From positions 218,769-282,768 of the forward strand of contig NZ_BCSX01000051.1 in assembly GCF_001570425.1 (NCBI RefSeq): a DNA stretch of 64,000 nucleotides, in the 5' to 3' direction. A program made the position numbers and the translations under genes. Below are positions 55,230-63,802 of this stretch, in pieces (the first letter of the stretch is position 1; each line of letters opens with the position of its first letter). The notes under the pieces were generated by a model, which made no database searches, had not been told where the DNA came from, and worked only from the letters and a program-made list of their open reading frames with translations. This stretch comes from Mycolicibacterium brisbanense. Lineage in GTDB: Bacteria > Actinomycetota > Actinomycetes > Mycobacteriales > Mycobacteriaceae.

Positions 55230-56624
55230 ATGACCCTGACCGATCTTCCCTACGACGACTTGGCCGACGCCCTGACGGGGCTGCGGGCCCACGTCGCCGC
55301 GCCCGTGGCGTTCCCGGGTGAGGCCGGCTATGAGCAAGCCGCACCGTGGAATCTGGCGGCCACTGTGCAGCCGGCTGCGGTGGTGCTGGCGACCACGGCC
55401 TACGACATTGCCAACACCGTGGGTTTCGCCGGGCGTCGCGGATTTCGGGTCACCGTGCAGGCCACCGGCCACGGTGCGCTGAGCGTCGCCTCCGACACCA
55501 TTCTCGTGGTGACCGCGGGGATGACGGGTTGCACCGTCGACCCCGTCGCCCGCACCGCCCGGGTCGCTGCCGGGGCCACCTGGCAGCACGTGCTCGACGC
55601 GGCGGCCCCGCACGGATTGGCTGCGCTGTGCGGTTCGTCACCCAACGTCGGAGTGGTCGGATATCTCACAGGAGGAGGCGTCGGGCCACTGGTGCGTACG
55701 GTCGGCCTGTCGGCGGACTACGTGCGATCGTTCGAATTGGTCACCGGGGCAGGGGAGGTGCTGCGCGCGACGCCCGAAGAGAACCCAGATCTGTTCTGGG
55801 GCTTGCGCGGTGGCAAGTCGACGCTGGGTATCGTGACGGCCGTCGAGATCGACTTGCTACCGATCCCCGAATTTTACGGTGGCTCGCTCTATTTCGACGG
55901 CGCCGAGGCTCCGCTCGTGCTGCGGGAGTGGGCACGGTGGTGTGCCGAACTGCCGGAAAGTATCTCCACTTCGGTTGCGCTGCTGCAGCTTCCCGAGATG
56001 CCGGGCGTTCCCGAGCCGCTGGCCGGCAAGCTCACGATTGCCGTGCGCTACGTCGCGGTCGACGAGTTCGACGATGCAGAGCGACGGCTGGCGACGTTAC
56101 GGGCAGCCGCGAGACCCATCCTCGATACCGTCGGCGTGCTGCCCTATGCGGCGATCGGTGCCGTGCATGCCGACCCGGTCGACCCCATGCCCACGTGCGA
56201 AAGTCACACGCTGCTCCGCGAATTCACCTCGGAGACCGTCGAGGTGATCTTGGCGGCCGCCGGGCCGGATTCGGGTTCGATGCAGACCATCGTCGATGTC
56301 CGGATGCTGGGCGGGGCGCTCGCGCGCGAAGGAGCGCACCGCAGTGCGTTCTGCCACCGCGACGCCGCCTACGCAGTGACGGTCATCGGGGTGCCGGCAC
56401 CGCCCATCGCCGAGGCGGTGCGGTCGCAGGCCGATGCGCTCGTGGCCGAGCTCACGCCGTGGTCGACCGGTGGGCAGCTGCCGAATTTCGCACCTTCGGA
56501 CGACGCCGGACGGGCAGCGCGCGTCTATGACGAGGACACCCGGCACTGGCTGGCCGCCCTGGCCGAACGATACGACCCCGCCGGAGTGTTCCGATGCGGT
56601 CAAGTGGTGCGTTTCGTGGACTGA
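55230..56624 (+). CDS. Berberine-bridge-like FAD-dependent oxidoreductase
   Basis: 464 residues. The PCMH-type FAD-binding domain has AVVLATTAYDIANTVGFAGR, then VTVQATGHGALSVASDTILV. The His in TGHG is the site of covalent 8-alpha-histidyl FAD attachment in this family. It also has TWQHVLDAAAPHGLAALCGSS and GYLTGGGVGPLVRTVGLSAD. The C-terminal BBE-like substrate domain ends RHWLAALAERYDPAGVFRCGQ; most relatives have NxxR-x-P-NRF-type ends, so this is a variant. The enzyme would oxidise an amine, alcohol or sugar with O2. GAGGAC lies seven to twelve bases before ATG 55230. It stands alone between the repeat and the tRNA gene. The substrate is unknown. Confidence 0.85.
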   Translation: MTLTDLPYDDLADALTGLRAHVAAPVAFPGEAGYEQAAPWNLAATVQPAAVVLATTAYDIANTVGFAGRRGFRVTVQATGHGALSVASDTILVVTAGMTGCTVDPVARTARVAAGATWQHVLDAAAPHGLAALCGSSPNVGVVGYLTGGGVGPLVRTVGLSADYVRSFELVTGAGEVLRATPEENPDLFWGLRGGKSTLGIVTAVEIDLLPIPEFYGGSLYFDGAEAPLVLREWARWCAELPESISTSVALLQLPEMPGVPEPLAGKLTIAVRYVAVDEFDDAERRLATLRAAARPILDTVGVLPYAAIGAVHADPVDPMPTCESHTLLREFTSETVEVILAAAGPDSGSMQTIVDVRMLGGALAREGAHRSAFCHRDAAYAVTVIGVPAPPIAEAVRSQADALVAELTPWSTGGQLPNFAPSDDAGRAARVYDEDTRHWLAALAERYDPAGVFRCGQVVRFVD

Positions 56625-56710
56625 TTTCAGCGGCTGATTCCGCCAAAAACGGCCTTTGACCATACGATTTGGAGCAGCGCCAACCGCTTCGGTAACCTTG
56701 AGTTCACCAA

Positions 56711-56784
56711 CGCGGGGTGGAGCAGCTCGGTAGCTCGCTGGGCTCATAACCCAGAGGTCGCAGGTTCGAATCCTGTCCCCGCTA
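56711..56784 (+). tRNA. Initiator tRNA-fMet (CAU anticodon)
   Basis: 74 nt without an encoded CCA. The acceptor 5' strand is CGCGGGG (56711-56717) and the 3' strand is CCCCGCT (56777-56783) with A73 at 56784. Position 1 (C) therefore faces U72 and does not pair, as required of initiators. The anticodon stem is CTGGG/CCCAG around CTCATAA, giving three consecutive G-C pairs next to the loop, the second initiator hallmark. The T loop is TTCGAAT. A strong hairpin follows five bases later. Confidence 0.97.
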
Positions 56785-56789
56785 CTAGC

Positions 56790-56827
56790 GAGAATGGCCC
56801 CCGGAGATTTCTCCGGGGGCCATTCTC
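56790..56827 (+). terminator. Terminator of the initiator tRNA gene
   Basis: A perfect 17-bp stem: GAGAATGGCCCCCGGAG (56790-56806) with its complement at 56811-56827, around the loop ATTT. It starts five bases after the tRNA end. There is no T-tract. Confidence 0.9.
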
Positions 56828-56903
56828 ATGTCTGGCGGGAACCTTCGCAGAGCGAGCGCCTGCCTCTCAATCAACGACCATCACGCAAGGCCGACTTGCT
56901 GAT

Positions 56904-58307
56904 TCAGGCAGGGCTTTTGCGGGCCTCGCCGGTCAACGTGGGGCGGACGTCACGAGCGGCCGGATCCGTGCCGCCTGCCGTCGCGGTCAGTGACCGGTTC
57001 CGCGTTTCCTCGGCCCAGAAGATGCTGATGATCAGCCCCAGCACAGTCAGCCCGACGCCGATGAGCATCGTGGGCCCGGTACCGATTCCGCTGAGTGACA
57101 ACGGCACCAGGTAGGTGCCGATGGCCGCACCGAGCCGGCTGATCGCAGTGGCCACCCCTACCGCGGAGGCCCGGACCTGAGTCGGGAACAGTTCGTTGGG
57201 GTAGATGAAGACCAGGATGGTTCCTGCGCCGTTGATGAGAGTGAAGAGGAAGAAGAAGGTGATGACGAACCAGCCCGGCGCGTCTGGCCATATCCCGAGC
57301 GGTAGTAATGCCAAGGCGCCCAACAGGAAACTGCCGATCATCAGCGGACGTCTCCCGCGCGTCTCCACCCAGCGCAGGGCGGGGAGGCTGCCGACGAGGA
57401 ACCCCAGGTTCAAGATGATCTGGCCGAGGGTCTCCTCGGCCCCGCCGTCGCCGAAGCCGAACTGCGACAAGATGATTGGACCATAGGTGAACAACGCGAA
57501 CTGGGGGATGGCGATACACATCCAGGTGAGGCCGCAGAACAGGACACGGCGCAGGTAGTCGCCGCGTGCGAGCTCGATCAGTGAGGCCGTCTGTTGCGGT
57601 TGCTCTTCGGAGCCCACCAACGCGGTGACTTCCTGTGTCGTGACGTCGCGTCCGAGCACGGCAGCGATGTGTCTGCGGGCTTCTTCCACACGGCCGCGGC
57701 ATATGAGCCAGCGCGGCGACTCATGGGCACCCATGCGCAGGATGAGCACGATGACTCCGAATACCGCGCCGCTGGCCAGCATCCACCGCCACGCCTGGAC
57801 TCCGTAGGCAGAGGTCAGGGCATAGCCGACGAGGTAGGCCAGCACCGCGCCGACGAGCCAGATGGTGGATAGCAGCCCGATCACTGCTCCTCGGTACTTC
57901 TTCGGCATCCACTCGGTGAGCAGTGAGGTGGCGATCGGATAGTCGGCGCCCACGGCGAGGCCGACGACGAAGCGCAACGCGATGAGCTGCCAGCCGGTAC
58001 CGATCCACAAGCACGCCAACGACGCGGCGATCATGAGTAGCAGGTCGGCGGTGTACATGAGGCGACGCCCGATCCGGTCGGTGATGGGACCGAATACGAG
58101 GCTGCCGACGAACAGACCGATCAGCGATGCCGCACCCGCGATGCCCATGGCGTTGGAGTCCAGCGCCAGGTCTTTACTGGCGCCGGTGAGCGCCACCCCG
58201 ACGATGCTGAGCAGGTAGCCGTCCAGGAAGGGGCCGCCGGAGCAGGCGAGGATCAGCCTTTTGTGATACCGGGTGAGCGGGCTGTCATCGATCAGATGGG
58301 TGGCCAT
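56904..58307 (-). CDS. MFS transporter, sugar-porter-like
   Basis: 467 residues, about 12 membrane segments. It starts THLIDDSPLTRYHKRLILAC with SGGPFLDGYLLSIVGVAL in TM1. It carries DRIGRRLMYTADLLL after TM2, LRFVVGLAVGADYPIATSLL in TM4, and AHESPRWLICRGRVEEARRH in the central loop, the sugar-porter ESPRW signature. ETRGRRPLMIG and FIYPNELFPTQVRASAVG mark the second half. Similar proteins carry sugars, polyols or aromatic acids. ATG 58307 is chosen for the family N-terminus; ATG 58367, with GAGGAG before it, would add 20 residues. It is the last gene of the SDR-FMO-MFS operon. Confidence 0.83.
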   Translation of the reverse strand: MATHLIDDSPLTRYHKRLILACSGGPFLDGYLLSIVGVALTGASKDLALDSNAMGIAGAASLIGLFVGSLVFGPITDRIGRRLMYTADLLLMIAASLACLWIGTGWQLIALRFVVGLAVGADYPIATSLLTEWMPKKYRGAVIGLLSTIWLVGAVLAYLVGYALTSAYGVQAWRWMLASGAVFGVIVLILRMGAHESPRWLICRGRVEEARRHIAAVLGRDVTTQEVTALVGSEEQPQQTASLIELARGDYLRRVLFCGLTWMCIAIPQFALFTYGPIILSQFGFGDGGAEETLGQIILNLGFLVGSLPALRWVETRGRRPLMIGSFLLGALALLPLGIWPDAPGWFVITFFFLFTLINGAGTILVFIYPNELFPTQVRASAVGVATAISRLGAAIGTYLVPLSLSGIGTGPTMLIGVGLTVLGLIISIFWAEETRNRSLTATAGGTDPAARDVRPTLTGEARKSPA

Positions 58308-58350
58308 CGGCGTGTTCTCGTTTCTGGAAGCCGTTGTCGCTGCGGGTGTC

Positions 58351-59652
58351 TCATCTGTTGGTTGCATTGAGCAGTCGCTCCTCGGTGGTGGCCTCAAGCG
58401 CGTCCAGGAGCCGGTTGGTGTCGGCGATCTGCTCGAGCCAGATGTCGCGCGGGATGTCGATCCGGTCGTCGGGCTGCTGCAACCGGGCGAAGTAGGCGGC
58501 GATGCCGGCCCCGTGGCTGCCGGCGTCCTGATGCAGGCGCATCATGCGTTCGGCGATCTTGGTCTGGACGCCGTAGATCGGAATCTGCGGACCGCGAGGG
58601 GCGGTCAGGCCGATGTAGTAGAGCTTTTCGAGTCCGGCGGGAACGATGCCGCCGGCATAGCGGAGCGGCCGGCCGTTGCGCCTGGTGACCAACTGATCGT
58701 CGAGGAACGGCAGCGTCGCATGGAATCCGGTTGCCCACAGGATGGTGTCGTACTCCTTGGCCGTGCCGTCGGCGAAGTGCACGGTGTTGCCGTCGAAGCG
58801 TTCCAGACCGTGCCCCTTCACCGTGATGCGGCCGTGGTGAATCCAGTACAGCAGGAGGTCGTTGACGACGGTGGCTCCGTCGGCGAGCGTGCGGTGTTGT
58901 GGTACGGGCAGTCCAGGGTAGTCGGCGTTTTCGCCGATCGAGACGCGGGCCAGCAGGCGGGCGATGAGATCTTGTTCGGCGGGCGAGAATTCGGCCAGGA
59001 ACGGGACTTCCTGGCGCGGTCGGCCGAAGTACATCTTAGGTTGGAAGTAGGACCCGTGCCGCACGACGATGTCGACGTCGAGGCGGTGCTGGGCGACGTC
59101 GACGGCCAGATCGCAGCCGGAGTTTCCTGCGCCGACCACGAGCACCCGCCGTCCTTGGATGTCGCCGGTGTTGCGGTAGACGCCGGAGTGGATCTGCTTG
59201 CCGGTGAATTGTCCGGGAACATCGGGGATCTTCGGATCCCACAGGTGACCGTTGGCGACGAGCACACCGTCATACGTGCCTGCGCCGGCGCTGGTGGTGA
59301 CCGTCCACCCGGCGCTTCCCACCGGTCCGGGCCCGTCGATGGGGGTGACCGACAGCACTTCGGTGTTGAAGGAGATCCGTTGGTCGTGTCCGCGGGTGGT
59401 GGCAAAGGAGGCGATGTAGTCGCGGACCTGATCGCGGCGCGGGAAATGAGGGTAGTCCTCCGGCATCGGGAATCCCTCGAACGTGGTCATGTTCCGCGAC
59501 GTGATGAGATGCAGTGCGTCGTAGTCGGTGTTCCAGTGACCGGCGACGCGATCACTTTTTTCGTAGCAGTCCACCTGGTGTCCGCGCGCATTGAGGACAT
59601 CGAGTGCCGAGAGGCCGGCGGCGCCGGCTCCGATGACGCAGTAGTTGGCCAT
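58351..59652 (-). CDS. Flavin-containing monooxygenase-like protein
   Basis: 433 residues. The first Rossmann fingerprint is YCVIGAGAAGLSALDVL (FAD). The FMO identifying motif FxGxxxHxxxY reads FTGKQIHSGVYRN (about residue 155). The second Rossmann fingerprint for NADPH is VLVVGAGNSGCDLAVDVA. The ATG-type loop is ILWATGFHATLPFL. It inserts one oxygen atom into a soft nucleophile (N or S), or acts as a Baeyer-Villiger enzyme. Such genes are usually catabolic or detoxifying. It sits between the SDR gene (35-bp gap) and the MFS gene (43-bp gap) on the same strand. The substrate cannot be named. Confidence 0.88.
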   Translation of the reverse strand: MANYCVIGAGAAGLSALDVLNARGHQVDCYEKSDRVAGHWNTDYDALHLITSRNMTTFEGFPMPEDYPHFPRRDQVRDYIASFATTRGHDQRISFNTEVLSVTPIDGPGPVGSAGWTVTTSAGAGTYDGVLVANGHLWDPKIPDVPGQFTGKQIHSGVYRNTGDIQGRRVLVVGAGNSGCDLAVDVAQHRLDVDIVVRHGSYFQPKMYFGRPRQEVPFLAEFSPAEQDLIARLLARVSIGENADYPGLPVPQHRTLADGATVVNDLLLYWIHHGRITVKGHGLERFDGNTVHFADGTAKEYDTILWATGFHATLPFLDDQLVTRRNGRPLRYAGGIVPAGLEKLYYIGLTAPRGPQIPIYGVQTKIAERMMRLHQDAGSHGAGIAAYFARLQQPDDRIDIPRDIWLEQIADTNRLLDALEATTEERLLNATNR

Positions 59653-59687
59653 GATTTTCCGTTCGCTGAAGATGTGTGGTTGTCGGG

Positions 59688-60401
59688 TCAGCGGATGACG
59701 TCGCCGCCGGAGAGCACGACCGTCTCGCCGGTCATGAACGCCGCATCGGGACCGCCGAGAAGCAGTACCCAGCGGGCGATTTCATCCGGTTCGGCAACGC
59801 GGCCAAGGGGTATCGATGCGGCCGCGGCGGCCATGCGGCCGGTCGCTGCGTTGCCCGGGGTGTTGACCCAGCCGGGAGCGATGGCGTTGACGCGGATGCC
59901 GCGCGGGGCCAGTTCCAGCGCCAGTTCTTTGGTCAGCATGACCACCGCGGCCTTGGATGCTCCGTACAGCAGCTGACCGGGCGACACGGTGAACGCGTCG
60001 ACGGAGGCGAAGTTGATGATCGAACCGCCGCCGCTCATGTGGGCGACGGACTCGGCGGTGACGTTGAGGATGCCGAGGACGTTTACGTCGAAGACGCTGC
60101 GGTAGAGCTCCTCGGTGAAGGTGTCCAGTGTGCTCGGCGGGTAGATACCGGCGACATTGGCGACCAGATCCAGGGGCCGCTGCACCAGAAAGTCGGACAA
60201 GGCCCGCCGTACGTCGTCACGGCGGGTGACGTCGGCCTGCACGGTCCGGACGGTCTCGCCGGCGACCGAGTATTCGATGACGTCGCGGTCCAACGCGAGG
60301 ACATCCCAGCCTTGCTTGAGCAGGGCGGTGACCGTCGACCGGCCCATCCCGCTGGCCGCTCCAGTGACTACAGCTGTCGGATTGTGTTGTCCATTGTCCA
60401 T
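59688..60401 (-). CDS. SDR-family short-chain dehydrogenase
   Basis: 237 residues. The cofactor loop is VTGAASGMGRSTV (TGxxxGxG). An Asp at the end of beta-2 (VLALDRDVIE) favours NAD+. The structural NAG motif appears as NVAGIYPP. The catalytic Ser is in INFASVDAF and the catalytic pair in YGASKAAV (Tyr-x3-Lys). APGWVNTPGN follows. Start ATG 60401 has AAGGAG with ideal spacing. It is first in the operon SDR-FMO-MFS and divergent from a LysR gene, so the LysR protein probably controls it. A dehydrogenase plus a monooxygenase plus a transporter suggests catabolism of an alcohol, ketone or terpenoid. This is inference. Confidence 0.87.
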   Translation of the reverse strand: MDNGQHNPTAVVTGAASGMGRSTVTALLKQGWDVLALDRDVIEYSVAGETVRTVQADVTRRDDVRRALSDFLVQRPLDLVANVAGIYPPSTLDTFTEELYRSVFDVNVLGILNVTAESVAHMSGGGSIINFASVDAFTVSPGQLLYGASKAAVVMLTKELALELAPRGIRVNAIAPGWVNTPGNAATGRMAAAAASIPLGRVAEPDEIARWVLLLGGPDAAFMTGETVVLSGGDVIR

Positions 60402-60597
60402 TGATGACTCCTTGGGGTGATCTTCGTCGCTGTTGCGCTGACCAGTTGTTTCCTAGTTTGAGAGGTGATCTCGGCACCGTCTACGGGCGATATGGAGCGC
60501 CAGATCAAGGTTTTTCCTATAGATTGGCGGTCATGTGCAGGACGCGATACACCGCTGTTTCAGCAGCGTTTCGCGGCGCCGGAGCGGGCGACTAGCC
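60402..60597. promoter_or_regulatory. Divergent promoter region between the SDR operon and lysR
   Basis: 196 bp between the divergent starts. LysR proteins normally bind such gaps at T-N11-A sites. The stretch 60441-60530 is clearly less GC-rich than its surroundings and contains a -10-like TATAGAT (60519-60525). I could not assign a palindrome with confidence. Confidence 0.4.
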
Positions 60598-61626
60598 GTG
60601 GCCGAAGGGCCTACGCTGCGGCAGCTGCGTTACTTCCTGCGCGCCGTCGAGGCCGGGTCGTTCTCGGCCGCTGCGGCCGCCGAGTACATCGCGCAGCCGA
60701 GTCTTTCGGTGCAAATCCGCAGACTTGAGCACATCCTCGGTGCGCAGCTGTTCACCCGAACCAGCCGGACGCTTGCGCTCACCGACGTCGGGCGCCTGAT
60801 CGTGCCTTTGGCGGAGCAGACGCTGCGCAGCGCCGACGACCTGACGGCCACCGCACGCGTCGCGCGCACCCTCACCGGCGGCGAGGTGTCCTTCGGCACC
60901 TTCAGCAGCGCTCACCGCTATCTCCTCGCGCCGCTCGTCGCGGAATTCCGCACCTTGCATCCGCGGGTACGGGTCCGCATTGTCGGGCTGAACTCATCGG
61001 AAGTCGCCGACGCCGTGCGTTCTGGAGACTTGGAAGCCGGACTGGTGCAACTGCCCATCGACGATCAACGGCTGACCGTGAGCCCGCCCGTGTTGGTCGA
61101 CGAGGTCGTCTACGTCAGTGCTGACCCCGCCCGGACCGCGCGGCCCGTCACCATCGCGGACTTGGCGGACGCCACCCTCATCCTCTCGGAAGCTCACTGG
61201 CAGACCGAGGATCCGCTACGGCGGGGCATTGCCGAACGCGCCCGCGAACTCGGCGTGACCATCACTCCCGACATCGAGGTTGAGTTCCAGTCAGCAGCAC
61301 TCGAATTGGCGGCTGAAGGTATCGGCGACACCATCGTTTCGCGGTTCACCGTGCTGCGTTACGAGCATTCGAATCGCATCGGTTGGGTGTCACTGGACCC
61401 GGCCTACCACGAGAGCTTCTCCTTCATTACCCGAGCCGGGGGAGCGATTTCTCCTGCCACGCGAAGGTTCATGGCTCTGGCCAACCGCCACATGGCCGCT
61501 CTGAACAAACGAATGACAGCGCGTATGGGCGAGCACGTGCAAAGCGCGCTGCTCGACACACGCTACGACAGTCCAGCGGTGGCTTCGCCCGGCCAGCCAG
61601 AGCCGGGGTTCTTCACGGAGCCCTGA
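60598..61626 (+). CDS. LysR-family transcription regulator
   Basis: 342 residues. The N-terminal winged HTH is clear: LRQLRYFLRAVEAGSFSAAA then IAQPSLSVQIRRLEHILGAQ and LFTRTSRTLALTDVGRLI (about residues 5-65). The C-terminal effector-binding domain has VSFGTFSSAHRYLLAPLVAE and LEAGLVQLPIDDQRL. The C-terminal 30 residues or so are an unusual tail (ALLDTRYDSPAVASPGQPEP). GTG 60598 is chosen; a longer frame from 60535 adds 21 non-conserved residues. It is divergent from SDR-FMO-MFS and is their likely activator. The effector is probably the operon's substrate. Confidence 0.87.
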   Translation: MAEGPTLRQLRYFLRAVEAGSFSAAAAAEYIAQPSLSVQIRRLEHILGAQLFTRTSRTLALTDVGRLIVPLAEQTLRSADDLTATARVARTLTGGEVSFGTFSSAHRYLLAPLVAEFRTLHPRVRVRIVGLNSSEVADAVRSGDLEAGLVQLPIDDQRLTVSPPVLVDEVVYVSADPARTARPVTIADLADATLILSEAHWQTEDPLRRGIAERARELGVTITPDIEVEFQSAALELAAEGIGDTIVSRFTVLRYEHSNRIGWVSLDPAYHESFSFITRAGGAISPATRRFMALANRHMAALNKRMTARMGEHVQSALLDTRYDSPAVASPGQPEPGFFTEP

Positions 61627-61989
61627 ACGTAAGCCGAATTGTCGAGAAGCACCTCGATCGGTTGCGCATTCCTGCGGATTTATTTCTCACGCAATTACAT
61701 CCCTGCCACGAGGGAATTCTGAAAATCAGCTGTCAGTTCGCTGAATGTGCCGAACGATTCTGTCAGCCGAACGGCGTTGTGCAGCAGCGGCTTACAGGTA
61801 TCGCGTCTTTGTTCGAATTCCACTGTCGATTGCGTTGCGCGAGCAGCATGGTGCCAATCGGAGGCCATTGACTTCCAAATGCAGCGGTACTACAGTTCTG
61901 CGGACGAGTTAAGGCCAGGCAACAATGTCTCACCGGATTAAACTCTCGTCGGCCGCAGTGGTGCGACCGTGATCCCAACAAAGGGAGCC
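61627..61989. other. Gene-free, relatively AT-rich gap
   Basis: About 360 bp with no supportable gene. Base composition is noticeably less GC-rich than the genes around it. The short open frames here lack homology signs and starts. It may hold the promoter of the small membrane-protein gene, and could be the remnant of a transferred segment. Confidence 0.5.
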
Positions 61990-62250
61990 ATGGTGGAAAA
62001 GATCACCGACAAGAAAACCAACTACCCGTCGATGTTCGGTGTGCTGTTCGCGGCGATCCTGCTGTTTACGGCCGGCTGCGTGGCGTACTGGGTGATCGTG
62101 CACCAGACGGGGCATGGTGAGCTGTTCTGGAAGCTGAGCGGCGTGGCGGCCTTGACCGCGATCGGCGGCGCCTTTGGTGGGCTCGCCCTTCGGAAGCCGC
62201 TCAGCGCATCTGTGCGCGCCTATCGGTCATTGACCGATGAGCGCCGATAG
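61990..62250 (+). CDS. Small membrane protein of unknown function
   Basis: 86 residues with two hydrophobic segments (about 14-36, MFGVLFAAILLFTAGCVAYW, and 46-66, KLSGVAALTAIGGAFGGLAL), joined by a short loop with HQTGHGE. Both ends are polar and charged. No family is recognised. ATG 61990 or GTG 61993 may be used: AGGGAG at 61982-61987 is better spaced for the GTG. It stands alone between the gene-free gap and the IS630 transposase, so its function cannot be inferred from its context. Confidence 0.6.
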   Translation: MVEKITDKKTNYPSMFGVLFAAILLFTAGCVAYWVIVHQTGHGELFWKLSGVAALTAIGGAFGGLALRKPLSASVRAYRSLTDERR

Positions 62251-62269
62251 GCCGAACGATTGGTCCCGT

Positions 62270-63370
62270 CTAGTGTGCTGCGCCGGGGATCCGTTGACGA
62301 TGCGGGGCAAGGCATTCGAGGATTTCGTCAGCTGACTTGGTCCAGTTGAATGGATGTGGGCTTTTGTTCCAGGTGCTGATCCAGTCTCGGATGTCGTTCT
62401 CGAACGCCTGAATCGAACGGTAGACGCTGCGACGGAGATTCTGGTGGGTCAGCAACCCCGACCAGTGCTCGATCTGGTGCAACCACGATGAATACGTCGG
62501 GGTGAAGTGCATATGGAACCGAGGATGAGCGGCCAGCCACTTCATGATCGTCGGTGACTTGTGCGTCGAGTAGTTGTCGCAGATCAGGTGGATGTCCAAA
62601 CCGGCGGGTACGGCGCTGTCGACCTTGACCAAGAACTTCTTGAACTCGGTCGCGCGGCGCCTGCGGTCTGGTGATCCGCACACCTCGCCCGTCGCCAGGT
62701 CCAACGCTGCGAACAAGGTGGTTACCCCGTGGTGCGCATATTCCATGGTGCGCCAAGGTATCCCGAACGTCATCGGCAGTACGGCCGCACCGTGGTCCAG
62801 GGTGTGGATCTGGGCCTTTTCGTCAACGCACAGCACTAGGGCCTTCTCTGGAGGGTCCAGATACAGCCCCACGACATCGCGCACCTTTGCGACGAACTGA
62901 GGGTCGGCGCTGATCTTGAACGTGTCGGTCCGCTGGGGGCCAATTCCGAACGATTTCCAGATCCGGCCCACCGCGGATCGTGACAGCCCCGTCTCGGCGG
63001 CCATCGTGGAGCGTGACCAATGTCTGCCGTCTTTGGGCTGCCGCTCCAACGTCGCGACGACCACATCCTCAACGGCCTCATCGGTGATGGTGCGCGGCGC
63101 ACCCGGACGAGGCTTGTCAGCTAGTCCGTCGAGCCGATTGCCGATGAACCGTTGCCGCCACTTGCACACCATCTCCTGTGAAACGCCAAGATCCGCAGCG
63201 ACCTGCTTGTTGGTATCGCCTGCCGCGCAACCCAATATGATTCGGCACCGCTGCGCGAGGGCCGGTGCGTTCGCCAGCTCAGCCCATCGCTTCAACGTCG
63301 CGGACTCGTCGCCGGTCAATACCAGCTCAGCGACCGGCCTGCCTCTGCGTGCGACCACGTCAGTCTCCAA
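62270..63370 (-). mobile_element. IS630-family insertion sequence, transposase gene
   Basis: One frame encodes a 366-residue transposase. The N-terminal HTH has CRIILGCAAGDTNKQVAADL and SQEMVCKWRQRFIG; a second HTH-like region follows (LSRSAVGRIWKSFGIGPQRT). The DDE catalytic residues are in LCVDEKAQIHTLD (first Asp), HLICDNYSTHK (second Asp) and SSWLHQIEHW (Glu). This is the IS630 family order. The start is a TTG at 63370 or a GTG at 63358. No stop or frameshift interrupts it, so it may be intact. The ends of the element are not resolved: I could not find convincing terminal inverted repeats or the TA duplication. Its 5' side abuts the cupin gene's stop (24-bp gap). Confidence 0.88.
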
Positions 63371-63394
63371 CGGCGCGGTGGCGGACCCCGGGGC

Positions 63395-63802
63395 TCAGAT
63401 TTCGAAGTATCGGAAGGAGTGGGATTCCCTACCGTCGGGGTTGGGGCCGTAGGTGGTGACCATCCGCGCGTACACGGGGGCCGAGTAACGGGCCGTGCGT
63501 CCGGGATTCACGCGTGCCGTGTCACCCGGTCCCAGAATGACGGACTCGCCGTCGCACTCGATGTGGAGCTCTCCTTCCACGACGAAGGCCGTCTCGCTGT
63601 GGGGGTGGAAATCCTCCCAACCACATTTATCCATCTCCCACTCCATGAGGATGAAGTCGTCCCATGCGCCCACCGGGTCGGCGGTGATGAATCTGCAGCG
63701 CATCCGGGGCCATTCGGCTTTCGTGGGCTTCATCGACTGCGCAGGCCAGGAGTCGATTGCTTTCCCCGTCAGTGTCGAGGTCGGGGGAGTGGATGTTGTC
63801 AT
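63395..63802 (-). CDS. Cupin-domain protein
   Basis: 135 residues. The conserved cupin core is visible: DKCGWEDFHPHSETAFVVEG (cupin motif 1, with the His-x-His and Glu metal ligands) and LGPGDTARVNPGRTARYSAP (motif 2). A single-domain cupin of this size can be a small dioxygenase, isomerase or sensory protein; the substrate is not evident. ATG 63802 is preferred because GGAGAG precedes it. The last residues (HSFRYFEI) look like a natural end, so the adjacent IS630 probably did not cut off the gene. The upstream neighbour lies outside the window. Confidence 0.75.
   Translation of the reverse strand: MTTSTPPTSTLTGKAIDSWPAQSMKPTKAEWPRMRCRFITADPVGAWDDFILMEWEMDKCGWEDFHPHSETAFVVEGELHIECDGESVILGPGDTARVNPGRTARYSAPVYARMVTTYGPNPDGRESHSFRYFEI

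Noticed and set aside
56641..56710. tRNA promoter from TTGACC at 56656
   Set aside because: The best -10-like hexamer (TAACCT, 56693-56698) is about 31 bp away, too far for a normal promoter.
56711..56830. Integrated element at the tRNA gene
   Set aside because: No integrase gene or duplicated tRNA 3' end is seen in the following sequence; the IS630 element lies more than 5 kb away.
62270..63400. Terminal inverted repeats of the IS630 element
   Set aside because: A weak match between 62280-62293 and the complement of 63382-63395 depends on a gap and on a self-complementary CCCCGGGG. It is not enough to set the ends.
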